Shown here: positions 1-9,209 of the stretch, piece after piece
How positions within the stretch are numbered: position 1 is the first letter of the stretch
Layout: each line of letters begins with the position of its first letter
NCBI GenBank assembly: GCA_043228905.1
Contig: JBHGNT010000009.1
Location: forward strand, 8,990,001-9,054,000
DNA from: Azolla caroliniana
Lineage: Eukaryota > Polypodiophyta
Length of the DNA: 64,000 nt
Direction: 5' to 3'
Program-made: the position numbers and the translations under genes
The notes under the pieces: model-generated
What the model saw: only the letters and a program-made list of their open reading frames with translations
What the model was told of the DNA's origin: nothing
Database searches by the model: none

Positions 1-762
1 GTGCCGGTTTCTTTCTCTTTCCGAAAATGCCAACAGTTCTTCTGGAAGTGCCCCAGCTTCCCACAATAAAAGCAAGTAGGCCTCCCCCTTGACTTCGACC
101 TTGTCCCAGTTTTGGGGACTCCGATACCGGCCTCTTCCCCAGTCGTGGTCATCTTCCATGACCAAGGCCTTTGGATCGGTTCCGAACTCTTGGTCCTTTC
201 AGCGAGCTTCTTCATCTAGCAAGCTTGATTTTACCCTTGCTAGGGACAATTGTTTTCCTTCCGGCCCGACGTTGCCCAATGTGACAACTAGCGTCTCCCA
301 ACTATCCGGGAGGGAACCGAGCATGAGTAATGCGAGTACCTCATCGGCGAGAGGTACTTCCAACGACATGGCTTGATGTATCAACCCCTAGAAGGCATTC
401 ATGTGCACCGCCATACTGGAGCCGTCTTGGTATCGGATCCTCACTAGCTTCCGGAATACCGAAACCCGATTAACAACATTCTTGTTCTAGAACATGATGT
501 CGATCTTCTCCCAGAGTTCATGAGCCTTACTTTCTTCATTGAAGTTGTTGTACAGGCTCATGTCAATGAAGCACCGGATGTATGTCCTCGTCTTCATGTG
601 CATCACCTCCCACACTGTGGTGTCGATCTTATCCGGTCTCTTGTCCCTGAACTGAACCGGCAACCAAAGATCTTTAACCACCAACATATCCCTCATCTTC
701 AACTTCCACACTGAGTAGTTGGAGCCGGTGAGCTTGAACATGCCGCCGAACAATTCTTCCAT
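1..762 (-). pseudogene. Copia-A gag (broken)
   Basis: The gag starts at the ATG at 762-760 and reads as a Copia gag (FKLTGSNYSVWKLKMRDML). The capsid-like helical region continues with the LLMLGSLPDSWETL segment near 300-330, and the zinc-knuckle region approaches the window edge. Comparison with the Copia-D copy shows Gln codons changed to TAG at about 487-489 (MF*NKN against MFQNKN) and again near 388 (AF*GLIH against AFQGLIH). The copy is therefore not translatable as a full Gag. Gag would form the virus-like particle that packages element RNA. Confidence 0.8.
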
Positions 763-791
763 TTCCTGTGTTGTTCACTCTGATACCAGTT

Positions 792-1344
792 TGACGAGAA
801 TAGCGCGGAATATTGCTCGGCCACAACTAAGTCTTGAATCACTTCGATGAGAATGAAACACAGAAATGGGAATAGAGATGAATACAAAGGAGAGTACATA
901 GGATGTTTACATGGAAAACCCTGAATGGGAAAAAACCACGGGAGTCCACAGACTCCAACTATCACTATATGAGAACAATACAATCAGAGGCTCGGAGGCA
1001 ACTACCTTGAGCTTTGTATCTTCGCTAGGCGGCGGTTACAACAGAGTATCGCTCTATATCTCACTCTTTCTCTGTACAGCAGTTATACACATACAACAAT
1101 ATGACAACAAATCAACACTCATCACACATAAAGCGATTGCCCTAAGTCATATTTATACTTATATGAACTTAGGGCTATTTACAAATATAGCCTCAAAAGG
1201 CTTATTCAGAACATATTTACAAATATGTCTTCTCTTCTGGTTCTCACCAGGTCCATCCGATCCGGTTTCTGGATCTCTTCCAGTTCTCACCGGGTCCTCT
1301 TCATTCATAACCGGATCCCATCCGGAGGGACCGATTTCCCAACA
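792..1344 (-). repeat. 5' LTR of Copia-A
   Basis: On the minus strand the LTR begins TGTTGGGAAATCGG and ends CGTCA, three bases before the TGGTATCAGAG primer site. It contains a TATA-like box (AGTATAAATATGAC) about 60% along. Its start, the ACATATTTGTAAATATGT block and the TATA region align by eye with the LTR at 60711-61568, but this copy lacks the six-unit 54-bp tandem array found there. Length is about 553 bp. The partner LTR is outside the window, so the target duplication cannot be checked. Confidence 0.75.
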
Positions 1345-4300
1345 AGAACAAACATGTAGATGCAATATACCACATCGATGAAAGGAGAACCTGATTAGCT
1401 ATCATTACTCTGCCTACTAAAGGCAACTTTGTAGTGTCCCAAATCAACAATTTTTTCCTACGTGATAACATTAGAGGAGCTAACAATCACTCTTTATGCA
1501 TATTTATACCAACCTGACAGCCTAAGTAACGAACTGAAACTCCTTGAATCCAACAAAAAGACTCAGATGGTCTCCATGATGGCAACGGCCACATAGAAAC
1601 CCAAAACCCCACTGATTTACACCAATTAACTTTTGCACTAGAGGCAGCACAAAATGTTTCCAATGCAGCCTATGCTTTACACAAATTACCTTCTTCGGCG
1701 TGCATGTATAGTGTTGTATCATCTGCAAACTCCACATCCAAAATCATCTTATTAGAGATCGGTGCGACCAACCCTTGGATCCCAGCACCTATTGAATTTA
1801 AATATGTAGAAAATACCTTCGTAACAATAAAAAAAAGGGGGGTTAACTAACACCCTTGGCTAATAGATCATGACATTTGAAATCTTCATCCTCTACCTCC
1901 TGCTACTAAGATAGAACTATAAGCTAATCTATAAAAAGTTTCCACTGCAATAATCCAACCTTTTAGAAACCCTAATCTTCTCATCGTCTCTTCTAAAAAG
2001 TCCCAATTCACTCTATCATAGGCCTTATCAAAATCTAATAATAAAATTACTAAGTCCTCTTTCTTTGCCAAGGTTGAGGCGGACAACTCCCAAAACAAAA
2101 AATATATTATCAAATATACTCCTACTCCTGTCTTGCATGAAACATGTCTCAGAAGTATGAATAATATCAGGCAATAAAGGTTGCAAACGCAATGCCAATA
2201 CCTTAGCATAAATTTTGTAAACTGTATTGAGTAATGTGATCGTCCTTCATGCCCTAATGTCCTCCGAAGCTCTATCCCCTTTAGGGATAAGAAAAATCAG
2301 CCCCTCCTTCCATTCCTCTGGCATAGCTCCCAAATAAAAAATTATCTGAAAAGCACTAGTTAAATCATTAGCTATAATGTCCCAATACTATAAGGAAACA
2401 TCTCTTATTAGTCCATCCTCTCTTGGGCAAACCTCGGAACCCAAAGATTTTAATGCTTGCAGAACCTCAAAAGAAGAAAAAGGGCATAAAAGAGTTTGAA
2501 CCATTTGATCTGTAACACAGGGCTTTGTTGTACCGAAAACTATACCCCTCATTGCCAATACATTTTGATGCACCTCATCAATGGACAACTATTGTTCATA
2601 ATACTGACATGTTAACTCTCGCATTTCATCTGGATCTGTTGAGAGAATACCGCCATCCCTCTTTAATGCACTTATTTGAAACTTACGTGGTCTTGGAGTA
2701 ACTACATCAAAATATAATTTAGATATTTTGTCCCCTTTTTGAGACCATTTTGCTATAAATGTAGAGTATTTAAAATCAACAATTTTAGATTGCATAAGAA
2801 AAATCTCATCTCTTAACTTCCATAAGTTATTTTCAAGATAAATTTAGTTGATATCTCTTTCTTGCAAGCATTGAATCGAGGCCAACCCTCTTCTTGCATT
2901 TGCCAACCGAGAGATAAGAAAAAATTTCTTATCCTTAGCCTTACCTAAAAGCAGTTGCTTAAGTTGAAATAAAGCCACAAAATCATCAGGAGCAAAGACA
3001 CTAGACCAAAGGGAAGCAACACTCTTTGTAATGGAATCATCCTTTAGAGACTATTGCTATTTTGATGTATCTGAGGAAGGAAGATTATGGCAAACTGATG
3101 TGAAATCATCAATTTGGCAAACGACATTGCAACATCCGGTGAGAGTGATTGGTAAGTCTAGTAAAAGGTGGATTTTAGATCCTTCTCCTTCTGATAGTAT
3201 GTTGTTTTGCCAACTATGGGTTTTTTTAAAAAAGTCATTGTTGGACTTGCATTGGGATCCATCAGATTATCTTTGGAAACATACAAATCCTTCGTCTCAT
3301 ACTAAATTTATTCAGTTTTTTCAATATTCTATGAAATTGGGACGAAAGTTGCTCTTAAATAGGAAATTGCATCCGCCATCCGCTATGAAAGTGTGGTTGG
3401 CGAATAGGGCCTCTTTAATGGATGCATCTAAATATTGGAAGTGGTTATGGAGTATGCAGGTTCCAAGGACGATCAATGTCCATTTTCGTTGGTTATTGAT
3501 CCATTATGCATTACCAGTTCAGGCTTGGTTACGGCAACTAGATAGTAAATCATGTGGATTTGGCGGTGGATGTATGATGGAATCAATTAAGCATGTATTG
3601 TGGTCTTGTCCTAAAATTATGCAAGTATGGCAAAGAGTATTAAGGTTGTTGATAATTGTGTGATCACTTGGGGTGCGGTTAGGTGGGGCATTCTAGAGGG
3701 ACAACTCTTGCTATATGAAAAGGAGGATATAGTGGAAGCCTTTTACATAGTTCCTCCTCATATACAAATGGTTCAACCTTTTATAAGTGATAGTTTGCAA
3801 TTTAGGGATGATATTATCTGGAAGACAATTTCATCTATTCTTATGTGGGTAATTTGGAAGGCACGATGCACATCAGTATTTGACAATGCCACTTAGGATG
3901 TTATGTTATAATTGTTGAATTCTGGTTGTTACTTGTTCATACATTAGGTCATCAGTATGAAAGTTTTACATGCAATGTTGATGCCATTTTCAAGCAGCAA
4001 ATGCTTTTAAAAGGTTATGGGAATCTATGCTCATTTTTAGGGAAGATGGAGATCACATAATATGGATGTATATTGTTCCCATCATTTTGGGAAACAATAT
4101 CTACTAACTTTGTTTATGGACACTCTGTTTGTTACATATTTTGGTGGTATAGGTTACATTGCATGCTCAATTGCAGTTTGGGAGGAGTAGACCATAAAAA
4201 TCTTGGAGATATGGTGTACAAATATGTGTAGTTCTTGTATATAGACATCAAATTGACTATGATGTGAGCACAATGGAGTTGGTTGGTATTCTCCTTTATC

Positions 4301-4765
4301 TAACACAACTTTTGTATTTCTTGTGATTTTATAATACCAAGGAGTATCTCTTTTCAAATAAAATAAAATAAATCAATTTCCATAAATCCATTAACATAAC
4401 TTCTATCTCTAAGTTTCCCCACTCTTGAGCCTTTGGTCCATCCAGAATAGCATGAATAGATATTAATTGATTTGCCTCACAACAAACATTAAAATCTCCC
4501 ATCAAAAAACCCAATTTGACCATTATCAAGCACTCTGATAAGAGATTTCGATAACAACTTCCGTTCTTGTGAAACATTTGATGCAAACACAACAACTAAC
4601 CAAAGAACTTGCCCTTCATAGCATATCTAAACCATCATATATCTTCCAAACTCATCTAAAGCAATTATTTTTGGGTGAAATTTGTCTTCAATAAACATCA
4701 CAATCCCAGAATAATCCCCTTGAATATTGCCAACATAACATAGTGTATAACCCTTAGAATAATAA
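1345..4765 (-). mobile_element. L1-type LINE ORF2 remnant, split by another LINE and by Copia-A
   Basis: On the minus strand an AP-endonuclease segment lies at about 4765-4360 (GFLMGDFNVCCEANQ contains the GDFN motif). The downstream linker lies at about 3020-2390 (WSQKGDKISKLYFD, then ALKSLGSEVCPREDGL). RT palm pieces lie at about 2360-1890 (LLLDFDKAYDRVNWDFLEE), a YADD-like region sits at about 1720 (DDTTLYMHA), and the post-RT segment at about 1480-1390 (LPLVGRVMIANQVLLSSMWY). Several frameshifts and stops break the frame, so it is dead. A plus-strand LINE 3' portion occupies about 3020-4375 in the middle, and Copia-A abuts the end at 1344. Domain order and motifs are typical of plant L1 ORF2. 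Confidence 0.8.
3018..4375 (+). mobile_element. 5'-truncated plus-strand LINE nested in the minus-strand LINE
   Basis: The 210-codon stretch at 3031-3663 and the overlapping 3627-3896 stretch read as the C-terminal part of LINE ORF2. A zf-RVT-like zinc-binding region is visible (YWKWLWSMQVPRTINVHFRW, later C..ESIKHVLWSCPKI). About 450 bp of 3' UTR-like sequence follows and ends in an A-rich tail of AAATAA-type repeats near 4358-4373, immediately before the endonuclease reading of the opposite-strand LINE resumes. Truncation at the 5' side plus an A-rich 3' tail is the normal signature of target-primed LINE insertion. I did not find a convincing target duplication. An inversion of the host LINE's own 3' end is the alternative. 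Confidence 0.65.
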
Positions 4766-5744
4766 ATTAATTAGCGTTACGATGATTTTTATGCTCTATA
4801 GCTCTAGTTCCCACTAGGTTTTAGGGAATGGAATATTACGAAGCACTCTTCATCATTTTCGATGGTATTTATGGTTTTACTTTCCTCTTAGCTGCACATA
4901 AGACATCTCATTGCTCACTTAACACAACCCTCCAAACCTCCTTGTTATGTGCATAACCATATTTGATCATGAGATAAGTTTTTCATAGTTTTTCCTACTC
5001 TTAGGATGAGTGTGTCTTAGATAATTCTAAAAGTAAAAGGAATATGCATTATAATAGTCAATTCTACAATGTGAGATAACTATAAGTGTGTTATCACTTG
5101 ATCACTTCACATGAAGTAGTCAAGTGTGAACATACAACCATATGAAGTGTTGATCTCTTTGCAACAAACTTATCTGCACGTTCTATTCCTTTCACTGAGT
5201 TTAAAGATGACATCATGGACTCTACAATCTCCTCTGAAACATTATGATCCCTAAACCATATATTCTTTGTGTGTTTATCCAAATTTTGATGGTGTAACAC
5301 TCTAGAAATAATATTTGTACAATCCTTCTTGCTAAATCTCTTTCTAACCTCTAGTAAGTTACGAACTATGTGAAGAATAACCTGACTCTTGCTTCTTTTG
5401 AATATTGGTTTCATTCATTTGTTTATTGGTAAACAAGAGACATCAATCTCATTTATGATTACCATTTTCAATATATTTATTATTAAAAAAGAGCACTTAG
5501 GAAATGGGACATGCAAGTGTAATAAATGAGTAAGAATCATATAAATAATTCCATAACCAAGGATAACATTATTTTAAATATGAAAACAATGAAATGGAAG
5601 AAGAAAAATGAACATGCGATGATCTTACAAGGAATATGAATATAAAATTGAATATGACAAAAATCACTTAATAATCAAGCTTTAGAATTGAGGTAGATTC
5701 GTTGGGTCGTCAATGAAATGAAAATAGAATAAGCTTAAAATCGG
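4766..5744. other. AT-rich stretch without recognised gene
   Basis: No recognised coding sequence. A 106-codon minus-strand open stretch (5414-5094) encodes a basic, His-rich sequence with no family I recognise. It could be remnant transposon or chance. The sequence leads into the tandem repeat that follows. Confidence 0.5.
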
Positions 5745-6300
5745 AAAATGGTGAATGCTCAATACAAAGAAGAACGATGAAATGGAGAATGCTCAATTGG
5801 AAGAAGAATGCTTCAGATTTGAAAACGGAGAATGTTTTTCATGTATGAAGCTTCAAATTTGAAAATGGAGAACGATTCATGAATGAAACACCAAATTTGA
5901 AAGTGGAGAACGATTCATAGAAGAAGCTTCAAAACTGAAAATGGAGAAAGATGAAATGGAAGAAGCTTCAAGTTTGAAAATGGAGAATGTTTCATGGATG
6001 AAGCTCCAAATTCAAAAATGGAGAACGATTCATGAACGAAGCACCAAATTTGAAAGAGGAGAACGATTCATGGAAGAAGCTTCAAAACTGAAAATGGAGA
6101 AAGATGAAATGGAAGAAGCTTCAAGTTTGAAAATGGAGAATGTTTCATGGATGAAGCTCCAAATTCAAAAATGGAGAACGATTCATGAACAAAGCACCAA
6201 ATTTGAAAGAGGAGAACGATTCATGGAAGAAGCTTCAAAACTGAAAATGGAGAAAGATGAAATGGAAGAAGTTTCAAGTTTGAAAGGATAGAATGATACG
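5745..6300 (+). repeat. 153-bp coding-like tandem repeat (minisatellite)
   Basis: Two near-perfect 153-bp units start at 5941 and 6094, and a third partial unit starts at 6247. Degenerate copies of the same sub-motif (GAAGCTTCAAATTTGAAAA type) extend back to about 5745. Because 153 is a multiple of three, the array leaves an open frame of 116 codons (5941-6291) with the 51-residue period MEKDEMEEASSLK..., rich in Glu, Lys and Met. No promoter, start context or homologue is evident, so I treat it as a minisatellite rather than a gene. Confidence 0.8.
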
Positions 6301-6689
6301 ATGGAAGAAGAATGCTCAGTTGGAAGAATAATAATGATGAGGAAGAAGATTCAAAATTGAATAAGAAAAAAAGATTAATTTGAGGGGGGGAAAGCCCCCA
6401 AAATGGCAAGTTCGTCTCAGAACTGTTTCCCCCCATTTTCTCTCTTTATTGCACTTTTACTACCCCTACTTGACTCCCTACAAAGATTTTCTTACAGTTG
6501 AAATTGTTTTTTCTTAGTTTTTAGTACTCATAGTATAAAATGTTGTCATGCTTTTTTGGTCAAAAACAATACTTTTTTGGTACACCATAACGTGCTTTCA
6601 CCCTTTAATCCTTGTAAAAAGTCACCACTTTTGTGACAATTTTTTATGAACCCATTTCATTGTAAGAAAGAGAAACTTTACCTATCTTA

Positions 6690-7857
6690 ATATATATTTC
6701 GTGTTATTCTTGTAGTCTCGTGTGATTGGTGTTAATCTTGTGTTAATTACCCCTACGCCATTGCGTTTGTGTGTGCTACTCAAGTGGGACCATGGGGGTC
6801 TCGGACCAGGGAGAACACAAGAATCAAAGGGTGGGATGTTGGGAATTCGAAGGCTCATAGGAGTCAAAAGCTCGACAAAGTCAAAAGCTCTTAAGACTCG
6901 AAGCTTGTCAAAGTTGAAGGCTCCTTGGAGTCAAAAGTTCTCTAGAGTCAAAGGTAGAGCAGAGTCAAAAGGAAGAAGAGTCAAAGAGAGACCAAAGTCA
7001 AAGGGAAAGATGTATCCTTCTCTTTCCCCCCACACTCTCACAAGTAGGGTAATGATTAATGCACAACGTTAGGGTGGAAACAAGTAAATGTAATGAGCAT
7101 AATTTTAAAGGATGAACAAGCAAGATTAAGAACGGGGAGACTTGTTTTAGGTCGAGAATGTTTAGATTAAACAAGAAAACCCTTTATAGGTTACGTTGTA
7201 CAACGGTTTGAGCTGATGATTACAACGGGGGTAGCAACAATAACCTTTTTTTTAGTAACACTTTTATTACTAGTGGGAAACCTCAAAGTGAGGTGAAAAC
7301 CCACAAAGAATAAACAAAAATATACAAGTGTCAATTAGACACTAAAGAGCTTAAAAGCACTCAAAGTAAAGACTGTAAAATCAACAATAACTACTAAATA
7401 AGCAATGAAGACAGAAAGAAAGATAAGAGAGGAGGGTTGAAGCTTCCTATGATGACAAGTCGACTGGGTTGTCGAGATCGTAGCTACCACCGACGGCTAC
7501 GATGCCATGAATGGGGGTAGAGTTCTCGGGCCACCCATCCTCCCTTTGAACGATCGGTAAATGAGCTTTTTGAAGCTCTCATTGAAGCCTAAAAAATGCT
7601 AAACGCAAAAGATGATGATGATGATGATGAAGACGAAGAACAAAATGCCAAAAACAAACTAGTGGCCCAAAATGTACCCTCTTCCACTCCTTTATAAGGG
7701 GAAGATGCCACAAAATCTTGTTTTCCTGATGTGGTGCGAGTTAAATGTAGAAAGTGAGAAAATAGAGAGATGTAAAATGGAGTGAAAGCATATGTGAAAA
7801 GTAAGAGGGAGAGAATGTGTAGCACGTGAAAAAGGGACAAAGAAAGGGAATTCACAA
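6690..7857 (-). repeat. LTR-like degenerate sequence
   Basis: The block GTGGGACCATGGGGGTCTC at about 6782-6800 resembles GCGGGACCACGGGGGTCTC inside the solo-LTR-like insertion at 48847-49570. A TATA-like box on the minus strand (CTTATAAAGGAGTG, near 7691) and a possible TG start near 7857 fit an old minus-strand LTR. The interior contains a run of GTCAAAG-type micro-repeats at 6860-6995 and a (GAT)n run near 7612-7630. Boundaries are uncertain, and no coding sequence is recognisable. Confidence 0.3.
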
Positions 7858-8009
7858 AATGTGTAACAATGTATATAGAAATATAAAATTATTAAAGAAC
7901 TAGTAAAAGTTAATGGCTTTGTGGATAGAGCAATTCAATAGGTGTAGGAGGTGTGGAGTTTGATTATTTGTTAGAGTGGCCACATTAAAATATATCGTTT
8001 CTTTTACTA

Positions 8010-8905
8010 AAATATGGGGAAAGGGACATTTACATTTAATGCGAGTGAGGCGCCTCCCGAGGGAATCCTTATTTTGGGTTTCTTCTTCATTCTTCGTTTT
8101 TGTGTGGCCCTTTTCAACATGTTCATCTTCGTCTTCTTCAATTTGCTGGTAGGAGGAGACTTCTTTGTTTTTTCTATTTCTTCTTTGACTCTTCTTCATC
8201 TAGGATTTTCGACACTCAAGTGGAGGCAACGAGGTGGCAGAAAGCTAGTACACCAGTCATTTGTAGGGAAGACGAAGTGGCATGACAACTTTATCTCGAT
8301 TCGAGGCATCATGGCCTTCAGAGGTAGTTGTGGTCGCGACGGCCCACTCGACTCGCCTAAACTGGAAGCTTCATTCCTCTCATTTCCTAACTCTTGCTTA
8401 AGTTCGTGGTTAACTTGAAGTTGTCGTTGTTGTAACCCCTTCCCCTTTTGTAATTTGGAAAGCCTATTTTATAAAGGGCTTCTTCTTTTATGTATCTAAT
8501 TTGGCATCTACTTCTTAATATAAGGTCGGTCGGTCTTAATCTCGTGTTACTTCGTTAATCTCCCTCTCGTGCATTTGCGTTGTTCTTTCACTCACGATGG
8601 TGAACCTTCGCGCCTGAGCATTCGTGCCTTGGGAAATTTCCGACCTACACCTCTGACATCTTTCTTCTACAATGGTTCTCGACTAAGGAGCCTTTGACTA
8701 AAGTTTCTTTGACTAGACCCTTTAACTAGCTTCTTCGACCAACGAATGTTCAACTAAGTTCGAATCTTCGACTAGACTGAGCGTTTCGCCTAGTTGAATC
8801 TACGACTACCACGAGTATTTGACTATTCCTGTTGACTTGTTTCATCGACTAGAGCCTTCGACTACTTTCTTCGACTGGCCGTCTTCTTCAACTTACTCCC
8901 TAGAA
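8010..8905 (+). repeat. Possible old LTR and primer-site region, then CTTTGACTA-type micro-repeats
   Basis: A TATA-like box (CTATTTTATAAAGGG, near 8465) is followed about 140 bp later by TTCACTCA, then a TGGTGAACC primer-site-like string (8600-8608). That order resembles the end of an LTR and the start of an internal region. Downstream, 8670-8905 consists of irregular repeats of CTTTGACTA/CTTCGACTA, the opposite orientation of the GTCAAAG repeats at 6860-6995. No coding domain is visible. This is a tentative assignment. Confidence 0.25.
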
Positions 8906-9209
8906 ATAGTCGTGGAAAGATCACTCACATAAAACAAAAGCTTCGTAAGGCATTTTGGGCATTAACGAAAGGTTAGAGGACCAGGGGCATTCTGGGAAAT
9001 AAAGAAAGGGTAGAGGTCCAAGAGGAAATAAAGAAAGGAGATATGGTAGCATGATAGTGAAGTAGAAGACAGACTGAGAGAGGCCCACGTTATCGATTCT
9101 CTCTCCTCCCCCCCCGAAACAGCACCGCCATTCCTTCTGTCCATCCGTTCTCTGCAGAAAAGAAACAAAGAACGGAAAATAATTGAGACGAAGAAAGTAA
9201 AGAGAAACG

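Larger units (their letters stand above)
1..1344 (-). mobile_element. Copia-A: Ty1/copia retrotransposon, 5' part (truncated by window edge)
   Basis: Reading on the minus strand, an LTR (1344 down to 792) is followed by an initiator-Met-type primer-binding site (TGGTATCAGAG, 788 down to about 778) and then a gag coding region that leaves the window at position 1. The gag closely matches the gag of the plus-strand Copia at 61599 onward, so both belong to one family. The element abuts an L1-type LINE sequence at 1345 and was probably inserted into it. Protease, integrase and RT must lie to the left of the window. Family assignment rests on gag similarity, PBS and LTR termini. Confidence 0.85.

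Noticed and set aside
5941-6291. 116-codon plus-strand ORF
   Set aside because: It is entirely the 153-bp tandem repeat; no gene context or homologue.
5745-6300. CRISPR-like array
   Set aside because: Contiguous 153-bp units without spacers in a eukaryotic context.
7589-7855. 88-codon minus-strand ORF with poly-Ser
   Set aside because: Produced by the (GAT)n-type microsatellite and hydrophobic low-complexity sequence; no recognisable domain.
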